Assembly: GCA_030824835.1 (NCBI GenBank) | Contig: JAPJRA010000073.1 | Location: 1-10,341 of the forward strand | Direction: 5' to 3' | Length of the DNA: 10,341 bases | Source of the DNA: Geminicoccaceae bacterium | GTDB lineage: Bacteria; Pseudomonadota; Alphaproteobacteria; Geminicoccales; Geminicoccaceae | In this document: in pieces, positions 1 through 5,701 of the stretch | How the letters are laid out: every line of letters begins with the position of its first letter | Numbering within the stretch: position 1 is the stretch's first letter | Notes under the pieces: model-generated | Databases searched by the model: none | The model's input: only the letters and a program-made list of their open reading frames with translations | Told to the model about the DNA's origin: nothing | Program-made: the position numbers and the translations under genes

Positions 1-368
1 ATCTCGTCCTCTCCAATCCGGCGCAGCAGCCTCTGCCCGAGCCGGACCGTGCCGACAGCCCCTTCTACGCCGGCAGCGACGGCCGCCGCATGATCGAGGG
101 GCTGGTCCGCGCGGCGCCGGCGCGGCTGAAGCCGACCGGGCGTCTGCTAATGACCCACAACTCCCTGGCCGATCTGCCGGCGACACTGCAGTAGATGCAG
201 GACTGCGGGCTGCGGCCACGCATTGTGGCCGAGCGGACGCTCGAGTTCCGCCCGTTCATCGATCGCAGCTGGCTCGACCAGTTGGGCGGCACCGCGCGGG
301 AACTGTACACGGTGCGTGATGGGAAAGCCTGCGAGACGCTCTACATCGTCGAGGCGCAGCCCCGGTAG
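1..368 (+). pseudogene. class I SAM-dependent methyltransferase, 3' part, interrupted by in-frame TAG
   Basis: The reading frame beginning at base 3 gives LVLSNPAQQPLPEP, which resembles motif IV of small-domain methyltransferases (usually NPPQ or NPPY, preceded by hydrophobic strand residues). It continues through a strand of the type RLLMTHNSLADLP and ends in a C-terminal segment containing RPFIDRSWLDQLGG and a final ETLYIVEA strand, stopping at TAG 366-368. The frame is broken by TAG at 192-194, yet the downstream half remains clearly coding in the same frame and is preceded by an ATG at 195. No frameshift is needed, so this is a point nonsense change or a sequencing error. The second Pro of the NPPQ-like motif is Ala here, which would fit relaxed selection. 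The 5' end lies outside the window, so the substrate cannot be judged. It converges on the CHRD-like genes, with a 36-base gap. Confidence 0.7.
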
Positions 369-404
369 CCGGAGTCTGGTGCAACACCGCAGCCCGGCGC
401 GCCC

Positions 405-863
405 CTAGAATATCTGCCCGCGGATCGCCCCGGCCGGAAACGGGGCCGTGCCGACGTCGAGGTAGAAGTCGCCGGGCTTGGTCCGGATGTGCAGCCCCAC
501 GGCCGGATCGAAGCCCTTGATACAGGTAGTGGAGCTGCCGGGATTGCCGGCATCGGGTAGTGTCAGGTCGACCACGACCGGCCCATTGACCCCGGCGACG
601 CCCAGGCGCAGGGCTGCGGCCGTGGGCTTGTCGATGAGCTGCACCAGCATGATCACGCAGAGCCGGCGGTTGCTGCGGTCGAGGGTGATCGCTGCGGCGG
701 CCGACCCGTCCGGGTCACCTGCCTTGGCCCTGCCGTCGGCGCTGACCACGTTGCCGCCGCCGAGCACCGCGAAGTGCTGCAAGCCCTGCGCCGGCGCCGG
801 CGCAGGGTAGGCGACGGCGAGCGCGATCGCCGCCGCACCGGCATAGGCTCGAAAGACGTTCAT
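405..863 (-). CDS. exported CHRD-like domain protein (tandem copy 1)
   Basis: A 152-residue protein with a classic Sec signal peptide: MNVFRAYAG, a hydrophobic Ala-rich core, then APAPAQ with likely cleavage after AQ at about residue 26. The mature part begins GLQHFAVLGGGNVVSADG. It ends FYLDVGTAPFPAGAIRGQIF, which is the ending of CHRD domains (FP.G.IRGQ). The central VAGVNGPVVVDL segment (about 89-100) also matches the family's G.NGPVV pattern. Histidines usual in CHRD domains (the HIH and VHT positions) are absent: the text reads LRLG and DVGT. Cys69 and Cys114 are conserved in the neighbouring paralogue and could form a disulfide. An ATG at 881 is possible, but it adds six residues with no better ribosome site. 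The role is unknown; the domain is extracellular or periplasmic in bacteria. It lies 55 bases downstream of copy 2 on the same strand, so the two are probably cotranscribed. Confidence 0.75.
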   Translation of the reverse strand: MNVFRAYAGAAAIALAVAYPAPAPAQGLQHFAVLGGGNVVSADGRAKAGDPDGSAAAAITLDRSNRRLCVIMLVQLIDKPTAAALRLGVAGVNGPVVVDLTLPDAGNPGSSTTCIKGFDPAVGLHIRTKPGDFYLDVGTAPFPAGAIRGQIF

Positions 864-918
864 ATCGGGTGTCCACAGCATGGGAGCGAGCAGCGCTCCG
901 GTCGCGTCCCAATATCGG

Positions 919-1332
919 TCAGAACATCTGCCCGCGCAGCGCGCCGTTGGGGAATTCCGTCGTGCGGATCTCGATGTAGAAATGGTTCGGCTTCTCGCGC
1001 AGCAGCGCGAGCCGTGACGGCACAATGGTCCTGGTGCAGGTATTGGAGTTGCCGGGATTGCCGCCAATCGGGGGTGTCAGAGCGATGATGATGCCGCCTC
1101 TGACGCCGGCTGTGCCCTGACGTATGGCCGCCTTGGTCGACGTGCCCAGCTTGACGACCATCAGGCTGACACAGACCTGCCCCGTGTCGTCGATGGTGAC
1201 CGCTGCCGCGCCCGAGCCATCGAGATCGCCGGCCGAGGCCATGCCCGCCGCGCTCACCACGCTGCCGCCGGTCAGCACCGCAAAATGCTGCAGGCCCTGC
1301 GCCGACGCGTCGGTCGTGGCGCACATCATCAA
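919..1332 (-). CDS. exported CHRD-like domain protein (tandem copy 2), start uncertain
   Basis: Paralogue of the neighbouring downstream gene: both share GLQHFAVL.GG.VVSA.G.A.AGD.DGS near the mature N-terminus, a central AGV.G strand, a Cys pair (Cys54 and Cys99 counted from the TTG start) and an FP.GA.RGQ.F ending. The open frame begins at TTG 1332 followed by two ATGs (1329 and 1326), none with a clear ribosome site. Reading upstream in frame gives KLHGFLVAGAGIIL before a TAA at 1375-1377. Together with MMCATTDASAQ this makes a convincing signal peptide, but there is no ATG, GTG or TTG to start it. The true start may be a non-standard ATA (1374), or an indel may separate it from a TTG/GTG-started stretch in another frame (MRVSRDKINK, from 1399). 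As printed the protein would lack most of its export signal. Function unknown, presumably the same compartment as copy 1. Confidence 0.65.
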   Translation of the reverse strand: MMMCATTDASAQGLQHFAVLTGGSVVSAAGMASAGDLDGSGAAAVTIDDTGQVCVSLMVVKLGTSTKAAIRQGTAGVRGGIIIALTPPIGGNPGNSNTCTRTIVPSRLALLREKPNHFYIEIRTTEFPNGALRGQMF

Positions 1333-1379
1333 GATGATGCCTGCGCCAGCGACGAGGAAACCATGGAGCTTTATTTATC

Positions 1380-1469
1380 TTATCCCGGCTCACTCGCAAT
1401 AATCACTGCGATCATCACATAGAGTGCAGCGAAAAACAAGATTGCTTTTGCCGGTACTGTTCTATTCAC
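1380..1469 (-). CDS. possible 29-residue single-span membrane peptide
   Basis: A GTG-started ORF reads MNRTVPAKAILFF, continues with a hydrophobic run through ALYVMIAVIIA and ends SEPG before TAA at 1380-1382. A basic N-terminus followed by an uninterrupted stretch of about 17 hydrophobic residues and a short polar tail is the layout of small single-pass membrane peptides. The frame extends only to codon 1488-1490 upstream, so GTG 1469 is the sole start. No strong Shine-Dalgarno sequence is visible, although a TATAAG box lies about 20 bases upstream. It ends 47 bases before the start of CHRD copy 2. It could be chance, since AT-rich DNA readily yields hydrophobic ORFs. Confidence 0.3.
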   Translation of the reverse strand: MNRTVPAKAILFFAALYVMIAVIIASEPG

Positions 1470-1489
1470 AGCAACTGCTCTGTCGTGAT

Positions 1490-1495
1490 CTTATA
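1490..1495 (-). promoter_or_regulatory. possible -10 box (TATAAG) for the CHRD-like genes
   Basis: On the minus strand TATAAG matches five of six bases of the sigma-70 -10 consensus. It lies upstream of the 29-residue ORF and the two CHRD-like genes, in the AT-rich gap where their promoter must be. No good -35 box is present at 16-18 bases, so this is a weak call. Confidence 0.25.
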
Positions 1496-1701
1496 AATTG
1501 TTATGACTATCCACGCCGATAAACCAAGCCGACGCAAATATCCTTACGAAGTTATCGATCGTAGCTTCCGTCACTTCTACGTTGATACAGAGCCGATCGA
1601 CCATTAGACGTGCGTCGTGGCTCATGGAGTGCTGCAGATTTGCGGCGTCGGAAGGTGGTGGTCATGGGCGGGCCGCCCGTAGAGGTCGGCGCTACTGCTC
1701 C

Positions 1702-1890
1702 TCAGCGGGTCAGCAGCGCCACCATGGCCAGCCACATCGGTGCGCTCAGACAGAGTCCGAAGACGAGGCCGGTGCCGAAACGCTCGGCGTCACCGCGGCG
1801 CGTCGCCGTAATCCTGTGGGCTCGATCGTCGCGGCGCCAGACATTGGCGTCGTGCCGGGACGGGGTCGCGGTGAGTACGGTGTGCATCAT
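1702..1890 (-). CDS. small membrane protein (62 aa), last gene of polyamine cluster
   Basis: A 62-residue protein starting MMHTVLTATPSRHDANVW, with a basic and polar N-terminal half (WRRDDRAHRITATRRGDAER) and one hydrophobic segment near the C-terminus (about 41-60, GLVFGLCLSAPMWLAMVALL). It is therefore likely a tail-type single-pass inner membrane protein with the charged part in the cytoplasm. The GNAT gene stop lies only four bases upstream of this ATG (the sequence reads TGA, TG, then tandem ATGs), which suggests translational coupling and is the main reason to believe the ORF. GGA at 1900-1902 may serve as the ribosome site, inside the end of the GNAT gene. A start at the second ATG (1887) is equally possible. 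I do not recognise the family. Confidence 0.6.
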   Translation of the reverse strand: MMHTVLTATPSRHDANVWRRDDRAHRITATRRGDAERFGTGLVFGLCLSAPMWLAMVALLTR

Positions 1891-1894
1891 CACA

Positions 1895-2473
1895 TCACAT
1901 CCGGTGAAAGGACGATCCAGTCGCCCGAAGTGAACGTTGTAACAGGACAACGTCGACCGGGCCCGACGGTTTCATTCCCGCACCCGACAGAAAGCCCACG
2001 ACCTTGAAACCCACGCTCTCGTGAAGGCGGATGGAAGGCAGATTGCGCGCGTCGCCGACCACCGCGATCATCTCGCGGCAGTCGAGCTGACTGCAGGCGA
2101 GCAGCAAGGCCTCCAACAAGGCACGGCCGACGCCGTGGCGCCGCGCCTGCCGGGCCACATGAATCGAGTCCTCGACCGTGGCCCGGTAGGCGGCGATGGC
2201 GCGGAACGGCCGTGCCCAGCAGAAGCCCAGGACGTGGCCCTCGCCGTCGACGGCGACGTAGCCGGGCAGACCGGCTTCGTCGACCGTCGCCAGACGACGC
2301 CCGAGCTCGGCCGCATCGGGGATCGGATCCTCGTAGCTGCCGATCCCGTCCTCGATCTGCTCGCGGTAGATCGCGGCCATCTGCGCCAAATGCCGAACAC
2401 TGGCAGCCTCGATCGAGAAATCGAGGCGCCGCTCCACCGGCCGTGCCGTCACCGGCAGGGTCAACAGGTCCAT
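1895..2473 (-). CDS. GNAT-family N-acetyltransferase, phosphinothricin acetyltransferase-like
   Basis: A 192-residue acetyl-CoA-dependent acetyltransferase of the Pat/YncA branch. The N-terminal IYREQIEDGIGSYED (about 35-49) matches the substrate-side helix of that group. Motif A appears at RRHGVGRALLEALL (about 111-124), the acetyl-CoA pyrophosphate loop (R.GVG). Motif B includes NLPSIRLHESVGFKVVG (about 144-160), and the final strand is VDVVLLQRSL. ATG 2473 is preceded by AGGGGAG seven bases upstream, a good ribosome site. It sits 26 bases after the ornithine decarboxylase gene and four bases before a small membrane protein gene. Members of this group are often annotated as phosphinothricin acetyltransferases but act on varied amines and amino acids. 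The context raises acetylation of putrescine or homospermidine, which is inference only. The last residues (about 183-192) extend past the usual end of the fold. Confidence 0.88.
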   Translation of the reverse strand: MDLLTLPVTARPVERRLDFSIEAASVRHLAQMAAIYREQIEDGIGSYEDPIPDAAELGRRLATVDEAGLPGYVAVDGEGHVLGFCWARPFRAIAAYRATVEDSIHVARQARRHGVGRALLEALLLACSQLDCREMIAVVGDARNLPSIRLHESVGFKVVGFLSGAGMKPSGPVDVVLLQRSLRATGSSFHRM

Positions 2474-2499
2474 GGCGAGACTCCCCTGCGCCGAGGGTG

Positions 2500-3627
2500 T
2501 CAGACGTAGTAGGAGCGCAACGGCTCGAAGCCGTTGAACGCGACCGCGGCGTAGGTCGTGGTGTAGGCGCCGGTGGCGTCGATCTCGAGCCGGTCGCCGA
2601 TCTCCAGGTCCCGCGGCAGGCTGTACGGGCTGCGCTCGTAGAGCACGTCCGCACTGTCGCAGGTCGGGCCGGCCAGGATCACCGGCGTAGCCTCACCACG
2701 ACGCTCGCAGCGGATCGGGTACTGGATCGCCTCGTCCATCGTCTCGGCGAGACCGCCGAACTTGCCGATGTCGAGATAGACCCAGCGCTTGGCATCGCCG
2801 TCGCCCTTCTCCGCGATCAGCACCACCTCGGTCTGGATCACGCCCGCATTGCCCACCAAGCCACGGCCGGGCTCGGCGATCAGGAACGGCAGCCGGTTGC
2901 CGAAATGCCGCCGGACGGCCGCCATGATCTCGACGCCGTAGGTCGCCGTCTCCGGCACGGCCGCACGGTAGGGAGTCGGGAAACCGCCACCCAGATTGAC
3001 CATGCCGAGCTCGATGCCGACGGCCTCGAGGTCGCGAAAAAGGGCCGCGACCTCGGCCAGAACGGCCTCCCAGGCGGTCGGGTCCTTCTGCTGCGAGCCG
3101 ACGTGGAACGACACGCCCCACGCCTCGACGCCGAGGTCGGCCGCGCGGGTCAAGAGGTCGCGCGCCATGGCCGGCGTGCAGCCGAACTTCTTGGACAGCG
3201 GCCAGTCCGCACCCGCCCCGCTGGTGAGGATGCGGCAGAACACCTTGGCGCCGGGAGCGGCACGGGCGATCTTGTGCAGCTCCGCCTCGCTGTCGAAGGC
3301 GAACATGCGCACGCCCATGGCAAACGCACGGGCGATGTCGGCCTCCTTCTTGATGGTGTTGCCGTAGGAGATCCGGGAAGGATCGGCACCGGCGGCCAGC
3401 GCCATCTCGACCTCGGCCTGGCTCGCCACGTCGAACGAGCTGCCGAGCGCCGCGAGCCGGCTCAGGATCTCGCGCGCCGGGTTGGCCTTGACGGCGTAGA
3501 AGATCTGCACGCCGTCCAGCGCCGCCGCCAGGGCCAGATAGTTGGCCTCGACGATGTCGACATCGACGACGAGATAGGGGGTGCTGGGACGCACCTGATC
3601 GAGAAAGCGGCGCAGTTTCGGGGTCAT
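2500..3627 (-). CDS. odc: ornithine/lysine decarboxylase, PLP-dependent fold III
   Basis: A 375-residue alanine-racemase-fold decarboxylase that converts ornithine to putrescine with pyridoxal phosphate; some relatives also use lysine. Visible landmarks: Schiff-base lysine in YAVKANP (Lys47), HVGS (His175, stacking on the cofactor), GGGF at 213-216 and EPGR at 252-255 (phosphate binding), the catalytic CDSAD (Cys323) and the C-terminal GAYT segment (353-356). All key residues are present and the length fits the short bacterial form. The ATG at 3627 is chosen because GGAGGG lies nine bases upstream; a GTG at 3633 is only three bases from that site. It follows hss after a 102-base gap and precedes the GNAT gene by 26 bases, so putrescine synthesis is paired with its use. 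Ornithine versus lysine specificity cannot be decided from the sequence by eye. Confidence 0.93.
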   Translation of the reverse strand: MTPKLRRFLDQVRPSTPYLVVDVDIVEANYLALAAALDGVQIFYAVKANPAREILSRLAALGSSFDVASQAEVEMALAAGADPSRISYGNTIKKEADIARAFAMGVRMFAFDSEAELHKIARAAPGAKVFCRILTSGAGADWPLSKKFGCTPAMARDLLTRAADLGVEAWGVSFHVGSQQKDPTAWEAVLAEVAALFRDLEAVGIELGMVNLGGGFPTPYRAAVPETATYGVEIMAAVRRHFGNRLPFLIAEPGRGLVGNAGVIQTEVVLIAEKGDGDAKRWVYLDIGKFGGLAETMDEAIQYPIRCERRGEATPVILAGPTCDSADVLYERSPYSLPRDLEIGDRLEIDATGAYTTTYAAVAFNGFEPLRSYYV

Positions 3628-3729
3628 GCCCACGAACCCTCCAATCGGTAGAGGAGTTGACGAGGACGAGACCGGTAAGAGGCGCTGGTGCGCCCTCCCG
3701 CTATCTCGAGGTGATGGGGGAAAGGAAAG

Positions 3730-5148
3730 TCAGCCGACCAGGATGTTCTTGAACTGCCAGGGATCGGTCGGGTCGATGTCCTCAGGGAACAGGGCGGCGC
3801 GGTTGTCGAGCGGTGTCCACTCGCTGTAGGCGCCGACCACCGGGCCGAGATAAGGCTTGGCGACCTCGAGAACACGCCGCCAGTCCAGCTCGTCGGCTTC
3901 GACGATCCCGGCCATCGGCCGCTCGATAGCGCACACCATGCCGCCCAGCACCCCGGCTGCCACCTGCAATGACGTGGCACTATTATGCGGGGCGAGCTCC
4001 CTGGCCTGGGCGATGCTCAGCTGCGAGCCGTACCAGAAGGCACCGCGGGCATGGCCCATCAGCAGCACGCCCAGCTCGTCGATGCCGCTGACGATGTCCT
4101 CCATCATCAGCCGCTGCTCCGGCTGCTGGCGCCATTCGTTGCCGGCCAGCTCGTGCACCGACAACACGGCGGCATCGCACGGGTGGTAGGCGTAGTGCAC
4201 GGTCGGCCGATACTGCACCGCATCGCCGTCGCGCAGGGTCAGATAGTCCGCGATCGAGATCGACTCGTTGTGGGTGACGAGAAAGCCGTGGATCGGCCCG
4301 GCCTTGGGCGTCCAGGTGCGCACGCGCGTGCCCGCACCCGGGCGGTTGAGGTAGATCGCGGCGCCGCAGCCGGCGGCATGACGCATGCCCTGTGCCGGGA
4401 AATGCCGCTCGTGCGTGCCCCAGCCCAGCTCGGCCGGCTGGCAGCCCTCGGAGACGAAGCCGTCGATCGACCAGGTGTTGACGAACTCACCCGTCCGCTT
4501 GGGGTCGCGCGACACCTGGGTGTCACGCTCGGCGACGTGAATGGCCTTCACGCCCAGGTCGCGGAACAGCCGCGCCCAGCCCTGTCGGTCGGTCGGCTCC
4601 TGATGCGGCAGGCCGGTGTCGCGGGCCACGAACAGCGCCGCCTCCTTGGCCAGCTGCGAGACCAGGCCGGGATTCGCCCCCTGGGCGCTGACCGCGGTCG
4701 GGCCGCGGCCGAGCTCGCGGCGCAGCTGCAGCATGGTCTCGCGCAGCGCGTAGTTCGAGCGGTCGGCCGGCGTCAGGCTGCGGTCGAAATACATCCCGCC
4801 CCACGGCTCGACGACGGTGTCGAGATAGAGCGCGCCACGCTCGTGGCAGAAGGCGACGATGGCCGTGCTGCTGACGTCGACCGACAGGTTGAGCACGAAA
4901 TCGCCGACACCGACCAGCGGCTCCAGCACGCGACCGTAGTTATCCTGCGTCAGCGGCGTCTCGTGGAAGGCGATGCCGTACTCAGCGGCCTCGTCGCGGC
5001 CACGCGCGTCGGCGGTGACGATGGTGATCCGGTCCGGGCTGACATCCAGGTGACGCAGGATCAGCGGCAGGACAGCTTGGCCAATGCTGCCACAGCCCAG
5101 CATGACGAGCTGGCCGGGAAGCTGGGTGTGAACGACGTGCTCGGCCAT
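3730..5148 (-). CDS. hss: homospermidine synthase
   Basis: A 472-residue enzyme condensing two putrescines to sym-homospermidine with NAD+ as a recycling cofactor and release of ammonia; cytoplasmic. The N-terminus carries a Rossmann dinucleotide loop VMLGCGSIGQ (GxGxxG at 18-23). Following are the conserved segments FVLNLSVDVSS (84-94), YLDTVVEPWGGMYF (108-121), AVSAQGANPGLVS (152-164) and VTHNESISIADYL (291-303), all typical of bacterial Hss, and the length matches the family. ATG 5148 is preceded by GGAAGGAG eight bases upstream. The frame could extend to 5205, but that segment crosses a strong inverted repeat and lacks a better site. It is the first gene of the cluster with ornithine decarboxylase. 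Only 33 bases separate its start from a 19-bp perfect stem, so the hairpin is probably in its leader or terminates the preceding transcript. Confidence 0.95.
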   Translation of the reverse strand: MAEHVVHTQLPGQLVMLGCGSIGQAVLPLILRHLDVSPDRITIVTADARGRDEAAEYGIAFHETPLTQDNYGRVLEPLVGVGDFVLNLSVDVSSTAIVAFCHERGALYLDTVVEPWGGMYFDRSLTPADRSNYALRETMLQLRRELGRGPTAVSAQGANPGLVSQLAKEAALFVARDTGLPHQEPTDRQGWARLFRDLGVKAIHVAERDTQVSRDPKRTGEFVNTWSIDGFVSEGCQPAELGWGTHERHFPAQGMRHAAGCGAAIYLNRPGAGTRVRTWTPKAGPIHGFLVTHNESISIADYLTLRDGDAVQYRPTVHYAYHPCDAAVLSVHELAGNEWRQQPEQRLMMEDIVSGIDELGVLLMGHARGAFWYGSQLSIAQARELAPHNSATSLQVAAGVLGGMVCAIERPMAGIVEADELDWRRVLEVAKPYLGPVVGAYSEWTPLDNRAALFPEDIDPTDPWQFKNILVG

Positions 5149-5181
5149 GGCCTCTGCTCCTTCCTCAAACTCTGGTCTTCG

Positions 5182-5225
5182 GACGCAACCGGGCGGGACC
5201 GGCAAGGGTCCCGCCCGGTTGCGTC
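5182..5225 (-). terminator. 19-bp perfect stem-loop between RHH-like gene and hss
   Basis: Arms at 5182-5200 and 5207-5225 are exact reverse complements of 19 bases around a six-base loop (GGCAAG on the + strand). The stem is mostly G and C. It lacks a following T run on either strand, so it is not a textbook intrinsic terminator. By position it could terminate the RHH-like transcript, or act as a leader structure for hss, whose start codon is 33 bases away. Confidence 0.6.
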
Positions 5226-5250
5226 GGGCCTACGGATTTCGGTGACCGGC

Positions 5251-5276
5251 GCCCGGCCGAGCTAGCTCGGCCGGGC
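5251..5276. repeat. 26-bp perfect palindrome spanning the RHH-like gene stop codon
   Basis: The half-site GCCCGGCCGAGCT (5251-5263) is followed by its exact reverse complement (5264-5276), with no spacer. The stop codon of the RHH-like gene (5262-5264) lies at the centre. As RNA it would form an 11-bp GC-rich stem with a CUAG loop. It sits 25 bases from the 19-bp stem-loop, so the two may form a tandem terminator, or this one may be a protein-binding site. Confidence 0.6.
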
Positions 5277-5576
5277 TGCGGCAGCCGCCGCGTCCGGGCG
5301 CTTGACGTCACCGTCCAGCACCATCGATTCCAGACGCGCGACCCGCCGCTCGATCGCCTCTTCCCACCGCTCCGTGGCCTCGATCTGAATACCGGCCTGA
5401 CGCTGCGGCAGAGCGGTCGCCAGCACGCCGCTGAGCCACTGGCCCAACGTCATGCCACGTGCACGCGCCGCGTCGCCGGCCGCCTTCTGCAGCTTGGCGG
5501 GCACACCGCGCACCGTCCAACGATCGGATTTCTCCGCCTTGGCCGGTCGCGTCACCCGCTCCGCCTTCTTCCGCAT
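5262..5576 (-). CDS. small ribbon-helix-helix-like protein, possible transcriptional regulator
   Basis: A 104-residue protein. After a basic N-terminal tail (MRKKAERVTRPAKAEKSD) comes RWTVRGVPAKLQKAAGDAAR, then ARGMTLGQWLSGVLATALP (about 48-66). This is a beta strand followed by two helices, the order of Arc/CopG/MetJ-type ribbon-helix-helix DNA-binding domains. A second helix-rich part with heptad-like spacing (ATERWEEAIERRVARLESMV, about 73-92) may be a short coiled coil for oligomerisation. The tail is Ala-rich. ATG 5576 is chosen because GGGGGTGAG lies immediately upstream; the frame runs on to 5654, but that would place the start inside the likely promoter. It is flanked by palindromes at 5596-5617 and 5251-5276 and lies upstream of hss on the same strand. 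A role in controlling itself or the polyamine operon is inference; RHH proteins usually bind inverted repeats as dimers of dimers. Confidence 0.7.
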   Translation of the reverse strand: MRKKAERVTRPAKAEKSDRWTVRGVPAKLQKAAGDAARARGMTLGQWLSGVLATALPQRQAGIQIEATERWEEAIERRVARLESMVLDGDVKRPDAAAAAARPS

Positions 5577-5595
5577 CTCACCCCCGGCTGTCAGA

Positions 5596-5617
5596 CACGG
5601 CAGCCGCGGCTGCCGTG
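5596..5617. promoter_or_regulatory. 22-bp perfect palindrome, candidate operator
   Basis: The half-site CACGGCAGCCG is followed directly by its reverse complement. It lies between the putative -10 box (5626-5631) and the RHH-like start codon, covering about +2 to +23 of the predicted transcript. That is a standard repressor position. Binding by the adjacent RHH-like protein is inferred. Confidence 0.5.
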
Positions 5618-5625
5618 GGGAGCTG

Positions 5626-5654
5626 CATATAGGGGCGTGATACGGGCCTTGCAA
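5626..5654 (-). promoter_or_regulatory. candidate sigma-70-type promoter for the RHH-like gene
   Basis: On the minus strand TTGCAA (5649-5654) and TATATG (5626-5631) are separated by 17 bases; each matches four of six consensus positions. The predicted start of transcription is near 5619, giving a leader of about 43 bases that contains the palindrome. Confidence 0.45.
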
Positions 5655-5663
5655 GAGCTTTCT

Positions 5664-5688
5664 GGCAGCCAGGTCTGCCGCGGCTGCC
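5664..5688. repeat. second GGCAGCC/GGCTGCC inverted repeat upstream of the promoter
   Basis: GGCAGCC (5664-5670) and GGCTGCC (5682-5688) form an inverted repeat with an 11-base spacer. The same arms occur inside the 22-bp palindrome, and a 13-base direct repeat GCCGCGGCTGCCG is shared (5603-5615 and 5677-5689). It could be a second operator or simply the terminator hairpin of the cupin gene, which ends at 5702; no T run follows. Confidence 0.45.
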
Positions 5689-5701
5689 GGCCGGCCTCCG
5701 G

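Larger units (their letters stand above)
1333..1701. other. AT-richer intergenic region between CHRD-like genes and polyamine cluster
   Basis: This gap is visibly richer in A and T (especially about 1370-1600) than the surrounding genes. It should contain the promoter of the two CHRD-like genes and the end of the polyamine operon transcript. It holds the 29-residue membrane ORF listed separately. On the + strand there is a 34-residue ORF at 1503-1607 (MTIHADKPSRRKYPY..., charged and aromatic, ending DTEPIDH) with no ribosome site. Around 1666-1678 there is a short GC hairpin (5-bp stem) after the last gene of the polyamine cluster, too weak to call a terminator. Nothing else was recognised. 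Confidence 0.6.

Noticed and set aside
1666..1678. GC-rich hairpin downstream of the last polyamine-cluster gene as a terminator
   Set aside because: The stem is only five bases with a three-base loop and has no T run.
2212..3651. 479-codon open frame on the + strand opposite the ornithine decarboxylase gene
   Set aside because: It is an antisense shadow in high-GC DNA: its product is Arg/Gly/Asp-rich low-complexity sequence without a recognisable domain, while the minus strand encodes a complete decarboxylase with all motifs.
3681..3694. GGCGC/GCGCC hairpin in the gap between hss and ornithine decarboxylase
   Set aside because: A five-bp stem with a four-base loop is common by chance at this base composition; no T run or conserved element is visible.
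3985..5265. 426-codon open frame on the + strand opposite hss
   Set aside because: Antisense shadow; the minus-strand frame gives full-length homospermidine synthase with conserved motifs and a good ribosome site.
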